Shown here: piece after piece, positions 34,217 to 43,040 of the stretch
Numbering within the stretch: position 1 is the first letter of the stretch
How the letters are laid out: each line of letters opens with the position of its first letter
Source: CAZIHO01 sp964538875
GTDB taxonomy: Bacteria > Pseudomonadota > Gammaproteobacteria > Chromatiales > Chromatiaceae
Length of the DNA stretch: 45,925 nt
Assembly (NCBI GenBank): GCA_964538875.1
Contig: CAZIHO010000011.1
Span: forward strand, 1-45,925
Reading direction: 5' to 3'
Program-made: the position numbers and the translations under genes
The notes under the pieces: generated by a model
Told to the model about the DNA's origin: nothing
Database searches by the model: none
What the model saw: only the letters and a program-made list of their open reading frames with translations

Positions 34217-36211
34217 TCACCAGCAATCCGGGCGTAGACGCCGCAAGTAGCCGGGCTTCCAAAAGGCCGTGTGGTAGTCCCGGTACAGGCGTAGCCAAGC
34301 CAACGGCTGATAGGGCTTGGCGGCCGGTTGGGCGATGGGCCGCACCCGCATGACGTTGCCGAAGCCTTCGGCGTGGGGCAGGTCCCCCAGCCGTTGGGCT
34401 TCCTCGGCGCTGGGCCGGATCAGCAGTTCCGCCAACAGGCTCACCGCCAGGTCCGGCCCGATGGGCGGCGGCGGGGCGGCTGGGGTGAAGCAATCCAGGG
34501 CGTCCTCGATGAAGCGCAGCGCCCCGGCCTGCATCCGCTCGGCGCTGGCATGGCGGGCCTGTTCCAGGTCCCCGGATTCCAGCAGGGGCTCGATGGTGCC
34601 GTCCGCCTGCTGGCGGAAGCCCAACACGCTGCCGTGGGGGGCGCAAAATAGCCATTCAAAGACTTCTACGGAGCGGTGAATGATCTGGAAGCGCGCACTG
34701 GGCTCACCGCCCTCGCACAGATAGGCACGATGGTCGGCACCAGCGGCCACCCGGCGCCGGGCCGGGGGGAAGGTGCCCAGGTAAAAGCCGGTCAGGGGGC
34801 TGGCACAACCGAATAGCCGGGTCAGGTCCCCCAGGGAATCCTGCAAGCTGCCGTGCCAGCCGATATCCACCAGCCCGATGTGGGGCTGGTCCAACAGTTG
34901 TTCCCGGCGCAAGTATTCCTTCAGCAGGTCCCGCTCCGCCGCCGCCTGGGCCAGCAGCACCTGGTCCAGGGAGCGGAATAGGGCCCGCAGTTGGCCGTAG
35001 TCGGTGCCGGTTTCTACTCGCTGGTCCGGGCCCCGGAACCCAGCCGCCTGAATCTGGGGCAGCAGCGCGGCCGGGTCCAGGCCGATACGGGCCAGAAATT
35101 CCCGCACCTGTAGGCGGCTGGTACCACTGACCAGGAAATCGCAAGCGTTCTCGTCGATGGCGAGCAACGCCGGTAGGTTGAGGGCGCGCCGGGAGGCGTA
35201 CAGATAACGGCTGTCGCAGCACACCAGCCCGCGCCGGCGCAGGGACTGGTGGATGATGTGCATGATGTGGCCGTCCCGGGCCAGGAAATAGAGTTTCGGG
35301 AGACCCATCTGATCCGCCGTACGGCCCACCCACAGGGCGAAGCCCAGCAGCAACAGCCCCACCTGGGTGTAACCCAGGTCCCACCAAAAATCCCGGTCCG
35401 GGCGGGCCTGCTGGACCGCCGCCAGGCCCCGGCACAGGGAGGGCCAGGGGGATCCAGGAGCGCCCGCGGCGGGGGCTGACTTGGGGAGGTCCAGGGGCGC
35501 CACCCCGGCCCGGCGCAGGCGCCGGTCCAGGGGCGAGCCGGCCAGCAGATCGACGCACTTGGGGACCAGCCAACTGTTGAGTCCGGCCCGCCGTGCCTGG
35601 TGCTGGTCCGAGTCCAGGTTATCGCCCAGGTGCAGCCAGTCAGCGGGCGGTTCCGCCCGGGCCGCCAGCGCCCGTTGAAAGAGTTCACCGGTGGATTTGG
35701 TAACGCCAGCCTCGGACGAGACCCACAGAAAATCCCAACCGCCGTAGCCGCATTTTTCCAGCAGCGCGGCGACCAATTCCCGCTCCAGGTAAATGTCCGA
35801 GATGAAGCCCACCGCCTTGCCCAGGGACCGGGCGTAGTCGTGGGCGGCACCCACCAGAGGATGGCGCCGGCATAGACGCGCCTCCACCGCCCGCTCCAGG
35901 ACCATCAGCGGGGCGCTGGTGCCAAAGTCCGGTTCCAATTGGGCGTAGATTTCTTCCAGGGTGACTTCTGTGGCTTGGCGCTCTTCCCAGGCTAGGCGCC
36001 GGGCGCGGGCCTCCGCGTCGATCCGCCGCCGGGCAAATTCCGCTGGGTCCGGGAGGTTCGCCGCCTGGGCCACCAGCCAAAAGGCCTCCACCGGCCGTTC
36101 GCAGGCCCGCACCAGGGCGGTGTCGAACACGTCGAAGGACACCACTTGGGCGCGGCGAATCGCCTCCGCCAGGCCGGCCGGCACCAGGGCCGGGATCGAA
36201 GGTTCCTCCAT
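34217..36211 (-). CDS. HAD-superfamily hydrolase, large glycan-cluster type (COG5610-like)
   Basis: 664 aa. The N-terminal 230 residues form a HAD domain: motif I SFDVFDTAL (Asp nucleophile, but Phe at the place of the usual second Asp), a Ser/Thr segment GFISDIY, and motif IV LGDNLDSD. The C-terminal 430 residues hold segments such as YFLARDGHIMHII and LVDIGWHGSLQDSL, typical of large HAD proteins found among polysaccharide genes; their function is not established. The missing second Asp suggests activity other than a standard phosphatase (inference). It is the last gene of the nudJ-mnmA-GT2 minus-strand set, 3 bp after the previous stop. Confidence 0.75.
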   Translation of the reverse strand: MEEPSIPALVPAGLAEAIRRAQVVSFDVFDTALVRACERPVEAFWLVAQAANLPDPAEFARRRIDAEARARRLAWEERQATEVTLEEIYAQLEPDFGTSAPLMVLERAVEARLCRRHPLVGAAHDYARSLGKAVGFISDIYLERELVAALLEKCGYGGWDFLWVSSEAGVTKSTGELFQRALAARAEPPADWLHLGDNLDSDQHQARRAGLNSWLVPKCVDLLAGSPLDRRLRRAGVAPLDLPKSAPAAGAPGSPWPSLCRGLAAVQQARPDRDFWWDLGYTQVGLLLLGFALWVGRTADQMGLPKLYFLARDGHIMHIIHQSLRRRGLVCCDSRYLYASRRALNLPALLAIDENACDFLVSGTSRLQVREFLARIGLDPAALLPQIQAAGFRGPDQRVETGTDYGQLRALFRSLDQVLLAQAAAERDLLKEYLRREQLLDQPHIGLVDIGWHGSLQDSLGDLTRLFGCASPLTGFYLGTFPPARRRVAAGADHRAYLCEGGEPSARFQIIHRSVEVFEWLFCAPHGSVLGFRQQADGTIEPLLESGDLEQARHASAERMQAGALRFIEDALDCFTPAAPPPPIGPDLAVSLLAELLIRPSAEEAQRLGDLPHAEGFGNVMRVRPIAQPAAKPYQPLAWLRLYRDYHTAFWKPGYLRRLRPDCW

Positions 36212-36214
36212 GGC

Positions 36215-37129
36215 TTAGCCCTTCAATTTGCGATATAGCCAGCGCGCCAGTCGAAATCCCCGCAGCCGCTGCCAAAGGGGTTGGACTTGGTTCAACTGGA
36301 GATGCAGGATCTCGAAACTGTTGGCGACGTTGACCAGCATGCCGAGACCGGGGCGGCCCGCCGCCAGATCCTGGCGCAACAGGTCGTTGCGCAGCAGGTG
36401 ATCGTAGCGGCGGTGCTTGTCGTCACCGGCCACCACGGAATTGCCGTAATCCCCGGATGTGACCTCCATGCGGTGGTGATAGTTGGCCAGTTGTTCCCTG
36501 ATGAGGCCGATTTCGTATTGGGCGGCGAAGCGCAGGTGAAAATCCCAGTCCCCCAGCACCGGTAAGTCTTCCCGGAACAGACCCACATCCTCCATGGCGG
36601 CCCGGGAAAACACAAAGGAAATGGGCGGAAAGCAATTGGAGGCCGCCAGCCGGTATAGGGACACGCCGTTCATCCAGGTGTTGAAGGGCGCCCGGGACAC
36701 CTCCTTGGCGGTCTGACCGTCGAACTCTTCCAGGATGCGGGTGCTGTAGCAGATGACGCCGGCGATGGGCGTGTGCAGGGCCGGTGGCGGTGCGTCCAGG
36801 TAAGCCACACAGCGGGCCAGGAACTCCGGCTGCCAGGTATCATCATCGTCATGAATCACTAAATATTTGCTGGTGCCGGCCCGGATGCCCACGTTGGAGG
36901 CCGCTTCCATGCCCAGGGAGGTGGGATTGTGAATGATGCCTAGCCGTCCCTGATAGCGGTCCCGGTAGCCGGCTAAGAGTTCCTCCACCGGTCCGGGGTC
37001 GCCGCCGTCGTTGACCACCCAATGCATCCAGTCGGGAAAGGTCTGGGCGAGAATGCTGTCCACCGCCCGGCGCAGCAGGGCGGCGCGGTTCTTGGTTCTG
37101 GTGATGATGGCGACCCGGGGGGATTGCAT
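36215..37129 (-). CDS. GT2 family glycosyltransferase
   Basis: 304 aa. GT-A fold: IITRTKNRAALLRRAVDSIL, nucleotide site VVNDGG, and metal-binding HDDDDTW near 93-99; a later acceptor-side segment has LGDWDFHLRF. Sugar and acceptor are unknown. ATG 37127-37129 lies 1 bp after the stop of the upstream GT2 gene and 3 bp separate its stop from the HAD gene, so translation is probably coupled. The Shine-Dalgarno is weak (GAGA), as expected of a coupled gene. Confidence 0.85.
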   Translation of the reverse strand: MQSPRVAIITRTKNRAALLRRAVDSILAQTFPDWMHWVVNDGGDPGPVEELLAGYRDRYQGRLGIIHNPTSLGMEAASNVGIRAGTSKYLVIHDDDDTWQPEFLARCVAYLDAPPPALHTPIAGVICYSTRILEEFDGQTAKEVSRAPFNTWMNGVSLYRLAASNCFPPISFVFSRAAMEDVGLFREDLPVLGDWDFHLRFAAQYEIGLIREQLANYHHRMEVTSGDYGNSVVAGDDKHRRYDHLLRNDLLRQDLAAGRPGLGMLVNVANSFEILHLQLNQVQPLWQRLRGFRLARWLYRKLKG

Positions 37130-37130
37130 A

Positions 37131-38420
37131 TCATTTTCTCGGTGGTTGAATCAGATGCATCAAGCGGGCCTTGCATTGGGATGCGACACCCGCCAACCCG
37201 CAATACCTGCGCTGGGCAGCCAGCGCCGCCGTCAAATTCTGGACCTGGGTGCCGCTGACCTGGAGCTTGACTTGGGCCTGCTCCAACTCGCTGGCGAGCC
37301 GCTGGCTCTGGCTGTTGGCTTCCTGGCATTGTTGCCACCAGTGGTGGGTCTGCTGTTCCTGCCAGGCCAGCTTGCCCTGGGATTCATCCAGTTCCTGGCG
37401 CAAGGCCTGACTGGTTTCCCACCAGCGGCGGCTGGCGGCCCGCTCCCAATCCAGTTCCCCTTGGATGCGATAGGCGTCCATGCCGGCTTCAAGCGCCGCC
37501 CGGATCCCGGCCTTGACCTGCGGCTGGTCCAGCAAGGCGTCTAGGGGCTGGCCGGGCAACAGCCGGTCCGCCAACGCCAACGCCAGCAGCGGCCGGTCGC
37601 CGCCGTAGGTGCGCAGTTGGGTCAGGAGCTGGCTAAAAATTTCCCCTGCCACCCGGTCGGACAGGGGACCGGCCGGGCGCCACTGGCTCAGGAAATCCCA
37701 CAGCACCCGTACCGTTTCCAGCACCGAGGCCCGGCCATTCTCGGCCAGGGTGTTGCTGCCGTGGAAGCGATAGGAGAACAGGGCGCGGCGGTCGAAGGCG
37801 ATTCTGGCCCGCTGGCACAGGCGCAGAAAGAAGTCGAAATCGTGGACGTAGCGCAGGTCCCGGAATGGACCGATGGCCGGCCACAGGGCGCGCCGCAGCA
37901 CCAGGTTGGACGTGGAGTGCAGAAAATTGCCCGCCAACAGGGCTAGGGTCCAGCGTTCGCCAGGGATCAGGCCGCCCGGTTCGGCTGGAGCGTCCCAGTC
38001 CGGGATGGCGACCTGGGCCAGGATGTCGCTGGCCTGGCGGGTGATGGCCGAATCCTGGTCCATGAAGTCATAGCCGGAGAAAAAGGCGTCGGCTTGATCC
38101 TGGCTGAGCCGGTCCAGGGCGATGGCCAGCCGGTCCGGGTGAAAACGGTCGTCAGAATTGATGACCGCCAGGAATTCCCCCTGGGCCAAGCCGATGCCCC
38201 GGTTGAGGGCCACATGGGCACCCTGGTTGGGCTGCTGAATAAAGCGCAGGCGGGCATCCGGGTGGTGGCGCACCTGGCCGGCGGAGCCGTCGCTGGAGCC
38301 ATCGTCGATGATGATGAGTTCTAGGTCGGCAAGACTCTGCCCCAGCACCGAGTCGATCGCCTCAGCCACGAAATCTTCGTGGTTATAGAGGGGCATGATG
38401 ACGGAAAATCTGGGGGGCAT
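37131..38420 (-). CDS. GT2 family glycosyltransferase with coiled-coil tail
   Basis: 429 aa from ATG 38418-38420. GT-A domain at 1-270: FSVIMPLYNHEDF, IIIDDGSSDGS, metal site INSDDRFH, and YVHDFDFFLRL. The last 130 residues are charged and rich in Gln and Glu (for example RQELDESQGKLAWQEQQ), predicting a coiled coil that may drive oligomerisation or docking to partner transferases. A longer frame to 38510 runs into the upstream gene and is unlikely. It sits 4 bp after the previous stop. Confidence 0.85.
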   Translation of the reverse strand: MPPRFSVIMPLYNHEDFVAEAIDSVLGQSLADLELIIIDDGSSDGSAGQVRHHPDARLRFIQQPNQGAHVALNRGIGLAQGEFLAVINSDDRFHPDRLAIALDRLSQDQADAFFSGYDFMDQDSAITRQASDILAQVAIPDWDAPAEPGGLIPGERWTLALLAGNFLHSTSNLVLRRALWPAIGPFRDLRYVHDFDFFLRLCQRARIAFDRRALFSYRFHGSNTLAENGRASVLETVRVLWDFLSQWRPAGPLSDRVAGEIFSQLLTQLRTYGGDRPLLALALADRLLPGQPLDALLDQPQVKAGIRAALEAGMDAYRIQGELDWERAASRRWWETSQALRQELDESQGKLAWQEQQTHHWWQQCQEANSQSQRLASELEQAQVKLQVSGTQVQNLTAALAAQRRYCGLAGVASQCKARLMHLIQPPRK

Positions 38421-38424
38421 GGGA

Positions 38425-39408
38425 CTAGCCAGGGGACTTTGCTTGCCATTTTTGAACCAGGGCCGCGAGCCGACGCAGGGGCCGGGTCCAGCGCCAACTC
38501 TGGGAATCATACAGGGCCGCCAACGCTTGGTCGGAGACGGTTAGTTGTTGTTGAAGCTGTTGATTCCGAACTTGCAGCTCAGCCAGGAGACGTTGGTCCG
38601 CCTGGGACTTGGGCTCCAACTCCGCCAACTGGTCCCTGGCTTCAAAACCCAGCCGGCCCGCTTCCATCAATTGATACAGGGCCGGCGGCGACCAGCGTCC
38701 TTGCCATTGGCCCGCCAGGCGCAGCACCGCCCGGCGGGCCGCGTCCGGGTCTCCGGAGTTGACGCCGAAGCCCCCCGAGGGGCTGATCCGGTACAGGGCG
38801 GTGGGCTGGGGCAGGAACTGGAATGGCCCCAGTTCCGCCAGTTGCAGCCAGAAGTCCCAGTCCTCGAACAGGTCCAGTTGCTCATCGAACCGGCAGCGCC
38901 TGGACGCCTGGGTGAGGCGAAACAATACCGAATGGATGGGCAGGAAATTGCCCGCCATCAGACGCGGGTGGGAATAGGGCGTGGCGAACTGCCGGGGCAG
39001 GGGTTCCAGGTTGGGGTCCACGCATTGGGTGATGGAGTAGGCGGCCACCCAGGTTGACGCCGGGCTGGCCAGGGCCGCCGCCAGATCCCCCAGGTGGGGG
39101 GGCAGGATCAGGTCATCGTCGTCCAGGAATAGGGCCAGCTCCCCCTGGGCTGCGTCCAGACCCAAATTGGCGGCCGTGCTGCGGGCCAGGGGCGGGCCGT
39201 CCTGATTGAGCAGGCGCAGGGGAAAGGGGCCCCAGGGGCCGGGGGCCGGGTGGGCACCGCCCTTGGCGTTGACCAGCAGCACCTCGACGCTGGGATACGA
39301 CTGGGCCGCTACCGAGCCCAGGGCATCGCCCAGGGTGGGCCGGTGCATGCTCCGGATGATGACCGATACCAGCGGCACGGGGGCGGAGCCCGGAGATGTG
39401 CCGCTCAT
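38425..39408 (-). CDS. GT2 family glycosyltransferase
   Basis: 327 aa from ATG 39406-39408, which overlaps the mnmA stop (ATGA). GT-A signatures: VSVIIRSMHRPTLGDAL, then LFLDDDDLILPPHLGDL with the metal-binding acidic run, and LFEDWDFWLQL. The C-terminus has a short coiled coil and the YDSQSWRWTRPLRRL ending common to GT2 enzymes of O-antigen clusters. A longer frame to 39582 is antisense-like N-terminal padding over mnmA and rejected. The substrate is unknown. Confidence 0.85.
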   Translation of the reverse strand: MSGTSPGSAPVPLVSVIIRSMHRPTLGDALGSVAAQSYPSVEVLLVNAKGGAHPAPGPWGPFPLRLLNQDGPPLARSTAANLGLDAAQGELALFLDDDDLILPPHLGDLAAALASPASTWVAAYSITQCVDPNLEPLPRQFATPYSHPRLMAGNFLPIHSVLFRLTQASRRCRFDEQLDLFEDWDFWLQLAELGPFQFLPQPTALYRISPSGGFGVNSGDPDAARRAVLRLAGQWQGRWSPPALYQLMEAGRLGFEARDQLAELEPKSQADQRLLAELQVRNQQLQQQLTVSDQALAALYDSQSWRWTRPLRRLAALVQKWQAKSPG

Positions 39409-40529
39409 GGGGCCGGGGGCGGGGCGGCAGGTTCCGCCCAGGGCTCCCCCGCCTCCATGATGCCGCCGCCCAGGCATTCGCCATCCCGGTACAGGACCAG
39501 GGACTGGCCGGGAGCCAGCGCCCACTGGGGTTCGGCGAATTCGACCCGGCCCTGCTGGCCGGCCAAATCCAAAACCTGGCATGGCTGGGGTGGATGGCGA
39601 TGGCGCACCCGCGCCAGGGCGGAAAAGGGCGCCGGACCCGGGGGACTACCGGCGATCCAGCTCAACTGGGCCAGGCGCACGCTCCGGAACAGCAGGCGCG
39701 GATGCTGGTGGCCCTGGACCAGGATCAGGGCATTGCGTGCCAGGTCCTTGTCCGCCACGAACCAGGGCGCCTCGCCGGCCCCGGCCAGCCCGCCGATGCC
39801 CAATCCCTGGCGCTGGCCGATGGTGTGGAACATGAGCCCCTGATGTTGACCGATCACCCGGCCGTCCAGGGTTTCTACCGGGCCGGGCTGGGCGGGCAGG
39901 TAGCGGGCCAGGAAATCCCGGAAACGGCGCTCTCCAATGAAGCAGATGCCGGTGCTGTCCTTGCGGGCGTGGTTGGGCAATCCCGCGTCTTGGGCCAGGC
40001 GGCGCACCTCCGGTTTGGTCAGGTCCCCCAGGGGAAACAGGCTGTGGCCCAGTTGCTGCTGATTCAGCCGATAGAGGAAATAGGTCTGATCCTTGTCCAG
40101 GTCTGCCGGGCACAGCAGCCGGGTGCCGTGGGGACCTGCCTCGGAGCGGGCGTAATGGCCGGTGGCGATGTAGTCCGCGCCCCAGGTCAGGGCCTGGTCC
40201 AGGAAGGCGCGGAATTTGATCTCGCTGTTGCAGAGCACGTCCGGGTTGGGGGTGCGGCCGGCCCGGTATTCAGCCAGGAATTGCTCAAACACCCGGTCCC
40301 AATATTCGCTGGCGAAATTGACCGTGCGTAGCTCGATGCTGAGCCGCTCCGCCACTTCCTGAGCGGCCTGGAGATCCACCGCAGCGGCGCAATGGTCCCG
40401 GTCGTCATCCTCCTCCCAGTTTTTCATGAACAGGCCGCGCACCTCCCAGCCCTGGTCCCGCAGGCACAGGGCGGCGACGGCCGAGTCCACCCCGCCGGAC
40501 AGCCCCACCATCACCCGTCCCCGCCCCAT
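39405..40529 (-). CDS. mnmA: tRNA-specific 2-thiouridylase MnmA
   Basis: 374 aa. Makes 2-thiouridine at wobble position 34 of Lys, Glu and Gln tRNAs, using sulfur passed by the Tus relay. The ATP-pyrophosphatase loop is SGGVDS (11-16). Two catalytic cysteines are in NPDVLCN and DSTGICFIG. The tRNA-contact region includes KDQTYFL. ATG 40527-40529 has AGGAAC about 10 bases upstream. It lies 12 bp after nudJ, the same order as in E. coli, which supports a gammaproteobacterial source. Here the following genes are glycosyltransferases rather than hflD-purB. Confidence 0.95.
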   Translation of the reverse strand: MGRGRVMVGLSGGVDSAVAALCLRDQGWEVRGLFMKNWEEDDDRDHCAAAVDLQAAQEVAERLSIELRTVNFASEYWDRVFEQFLAEYRAGRTPNPDVLCNSEIKFRAFLDQALTWGADYIATGHYARSEAGPHGTRLLCPADLDKDQTYFLYRLNQQQLGHSLFPLGDLTKPEVRRLAQDAGLPNHARKDSTGICFIGERRFRDFLARYLPAQPGPVETLDGRVIGQHQGLMFHTIGQRQGLGIGGLAGAGEAPWFVADKDLARNALILVQGHQHPRLLFRSVRLAQLSWIAGSPPGPAPFSALARVRHRHPPQPCQVLDLAGQQGRVEFAEPQWALAPGQSLVLYRDGECLGGGIMEAGEPWAEPAAPPPAP

Positions 40530-40541
40530 GGGTTGAAGTTC

Positions 40542-40994
40542 CTAAATGTCCCGCAACAGGTCGAGGGGGTGGGAACATCCGGCCAGGAAGTCATCCAGGC
40601 ACGCCAGCACCAGGGGGCTGCGCAGCCGGTCCCGGCGCGCCAGCACCTCATCCTGGGTCAGCCAGCGCACGCCGAGGATGCCGTCGTCCAGGGGCTGGTC
40701 GGGGCGGTGATCCAGGCAACGACCGTGGAAACAGAAGCGCAGATAGGTTTTACCGCCGCCGGGCAGGGGCCAGCGATAGACACCCACCAGCCCTTCCGGC
40801 TGAAAGCCCCAGCCGGTTTCCTCCCGGGTTTCCCGGATCGCCGCTTGGATCAGGCTTTCCCCTTCCTCCAGGTGTCCGGCCGGCTGGTTCAGCACCGCTC
40901 CGTCCGGGCCCAGTTCCTCCACCAGCAGGAAACGTCCATCCCGGACCGCCAACACGGCCACGGTGACGCGGGGAGTCCAGATGAAGTCGGCCAT
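40542..40994 (-). CDS. nudJ: Nudix hydrolase, NudJ type
   Basis: 150 aa. The Nudix box runs from GHLEEGE to RETREETGW, with all catalytic Glu residues present. The VTVAVLAVRDGRFLLVEE start and NQPAGHLE fit NudJ, a phosphatase for thiamine and nucleoside pyrophosphates. ATG 40992-40994 has GGGAG eight bases upstream; a longer frame to 41090 lacks a site. First gene of the minus-strand operon leading into mnmA. Substrate preference is inferred from the family and neighbour only. Confidence 0.88.
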   Translation of the reverse strand: MADFIWTPRVTVAVLAVRDGRFLLVEELGPDGAVLNQPAGHLEEGESLIQAAIRETREETGWGFQPEGLVGVYRWPLPGGGKTYLRFCFHGRCLDHRPDQPLDDGILGVRWLTQDEVLARRDRLRSPLVLACLDDFLAGCSHPLDLLRDI

Positions 40995-41161
40995 GGGTGT
41001 CGCTCCCAGTGGGAAAGGGGCGGGTATCTTAGCAACCCAGAGACCGGGATTGGGGTCTGGGCGCGGTGGAGCGGCACTCACCGCAGCCACGGGTTAACCC
41101 GGGTATTGCCGCGCCAGGCCAATCAGCCCGATCACACCCGTCAGGAACCATAGAAGGGTAG

Positions 41162-41244
41162 GGCGGAATAGCGTACTCGCGTATTCCGCCGAATGTGGAA
41201 TCCCAGCCATCGGCGGAATACGCCGGAGTACCGGCTATCCCGCC
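41162..41244. repeat. REP-like palindromic repeats (GGCGGAATA type)
   Basis: GGCGGAATA (41162-41170) pairs with TATTCCGCC (41182-41190) around an 11-base loop. The same arm recurs at 41212-41220, with an imperfect partner GGCTATCCCGCC at 41233-41244. Short palindromes of this kind are dispersed in many gammaproteobacterial genomes and often mark intergenic or recombination-prone DNA. It lies right where the gene content changes from housekeeping to glycan genes. The DNA from 40995 to 41460 contains no gene I can support. Confidence 0.65.
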
Positions 41245-41460
41245 CTCCGGGGGCTAAAATTCCTCCCGTCGGCGGCTGAGTCCATAAAACCGGGAATGTC
41301 CTTCGACTCACTCGGCCGCCTTGCCCATGCGATAAGCGATAGTGATGTCGCCCGACTGCTCAACGCAGCGCGCCGAAAACGGTTCCAATCCATCAACCAA
41401 GCCACCCAACCTGCTGCTGGATACGGCTGTCTCTTACTCGCCTTCAGGCTGATTTCACGA

Positions 41461-41872
41461 TTGGAAACGACGCCTCGTACAATCGCCAGCGCGGAACGGT
41501 ACAGGTTGCGGATCATAATAAGCTTCATGGGAAATAAACCGGTAGGCTGCATCCGTGGCGCTCGACCTTTGCCCTGAATCGCCCAGACGAGGGCGTTGGT
41601 TTGCCACCGAACCTAGCACGGGAAATAGCGGCATGCTCTATATTGCCGAAGGCTGCGCTCACGGCTATCAGACATTGACCGACGACGGGGAAGTCTTGTA
41701 CTGGATTTCGCACAGCTATCATGCTGCGGCCATGGGCGCTGTGCGGTGGAATGACCCAAGCGTTGCGATTGCCTGGCCGCTGCAGGTCAATGTCATCCCG
41801 GACTGCCACCGCCGCTGTTCTAATTGGCCAGGCTTTTCGACGATCCTTGGCCCGGCGCTGCTTGCCTGCTGA
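41461..41872 (+). pseudogene. rmlC: Decayed dTDP-4-dehydrorhamnose 3,5-epimerase
   Basis: The frame from about 41555 reads ALDLCPESPRRGRWFATE, MLYIAEGCAHGYQTL, EVLYWISHSYH and VRWNDPSVAIAWPL, the C-terminal half of RmlC. The preceding RmlC segment is present in other frames: KPVGCIRGA (about 41536-41562), corresponding to K-V-C-RG, and a worn GTV...H..LHGK segment (about 41493-41534). Frameshifts and stops break it. The N-terminus is not recognisable. The gene is dead; it points to a former dTDP-rhamnose pathway at this locus. Confidence 0.8.
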
Positions 41873-41900
41873 GCGCCAAGTTCTGGTGCGTAAGGAACTC

Positions 41901-43037
41901 ATGTATCTACCATTGCCATCCGCCGACCATCGTCATTCGGATGCGAAATCAGGTACCGCCGTTTGTCTCCCGGGGTTGACTGCGGTGCAACCGTCACTGC
42001 CGGACGCGACCCGGTTTGCGGCCTTGCGAGGGATTTTGCTGGAAACATTGCGACTTGCAGAACAAGTGGCTGATTGCCCTCATCGCTTCCGGATAGAGGT
42101 CCGGCGACCGATGGTACGAGCATTGCTTGGGCCGTCCGAGCGACATCAAATCAGGTTAGCCAAGGGACTGGTGATCGAGGTTGGGTTCGATAGCCGAATC
42201 GAGGAAGCGCTGCTCTTGAGTTCCGAGGCGGAACCGGATCACGTCTGGGAACCCCAGACCACCAAGCTGCTGTTGGCATTGGCCAAAGGCGCAGCCCATG
42301 TGATCGTAGGCGGTGCCTATATCGGCGATCAGGTGATTTTTCTCGCGCAAAGCTTAGCTAGCCAATTACCGCATGGCATTGTTCATGCATTCGAACCCAT
42401 GAAGTCTGCCCACGCGCGTTTGCTGCGCAATTTACAGCTCAATCAATTCGCCAATGTGGTCGTGCAGCAATGCGGGTTGTGGGACATCAACACGAACCTG
42501 CAGCTTGTGGGCCCGCCGGCCCTCGCGAGCGCTAGTCCGGTTACCGGCGACGCCTTGCCAACTGAAGTTGTGCCGGCAGTTAGTCTCGATTGCTATATTG
42601 CGGCTCAAGCTTTGGATTCAGTGGGCCTCGTCATGCTTGACCTAGAAGGGGGCGAGGAACACGCGCTGGCAGGCGCACAAGAATTGCTGGGACGTCCGTG
42701 GCCGCAAGCACCCCATCTGGTGTTCGAGGTGCATCGAAATTACGTCGATTGGAGTCAGGGTTTAGAAAACACATCGCTCGTTCGCCACCTGATGGCCTGC
42801 GGCTACCGGCTTTGGGCAATTCGCGATTATCAAGACAACCAGCCCATGGCAAACGTACCGGTCGAGGTTATTCCAATCGACCAAGTGTATCTCGCAGGAC
42901 CACCGCACGGATTCAACCTATTGGCCAGTAAAGAGCATGACTTAGTCGAGCGTCTGCAACTACGTGTGGTGACCCACGTCAGCCCCAAATTGCTGCATGG
43001 AAAAGATCCCGCTCTCCATCAGCCGTTGTCAAGGTGA
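41901..43037 (+). CDS. FkbM family SAM-dependent methyltransferase
   Basis: 378 aa. An N-terminal helical part of about 120 residues precedes the FkbM methyltransferase domain: HVIVGGAYIGDQVIFLAQ as the SAM glycine-rich segment, VHAFEPMKSAHARLLRNL, VSLDCYIA, and GLVMLDLEGGEEHALAGAQ. It probably O-methylates a sugar in a surface glycan. AAGGA lies before ATG 41901; a longer frame from 41721 overlaps the rmlC remnant and is rejected. It is the first intact gene of the right-hand glycan set; codon use is visibly less GC-biased than in genes before 41 kb. Confidence 0.85.
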   Translation: MYLPLPSADHRHSDAKSGTAVCLPGLTAVQPSLPDATRFAALRGILLETLRLAEQVADCPHRFRIEVRRPMVRALLGPSERHQIRLAKGLVIEVGFDSRIEEALLLSSEAEPDHVWEPQTTKLLLALAKGAAHVIVGGAYIGDQVIFLAQSLASQLPHGIVHAFEPMKSAHARLLRNLQLNQFANVVVQQCGLWDINTNLQLVGPPALASASPVTGDALPTEVVPAVSLDCYIAAQALDSVGLVMLDLEGGEEHALAGAQELLGRPWPQAPHLVFEVHRNYVDWSQGLENTSLVRHLMACGYRLWAIRDYQDNQPMANVPVEVIPIDQVYLAGPPHGFNLLASKEHDLVERLQLRVVTHVSPKLLHGKDPALHQPLSR

Positions 43038-43040
43038 CGT

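Noticed and set aside
41296..41577. Plus-strand 93-codon frame before fkbM
   Set aside because: No Shine-Dalgarno and no coherent domain; its last codons (KPVGCIRGA) belong to the decayed rmlC in a shifted frame.
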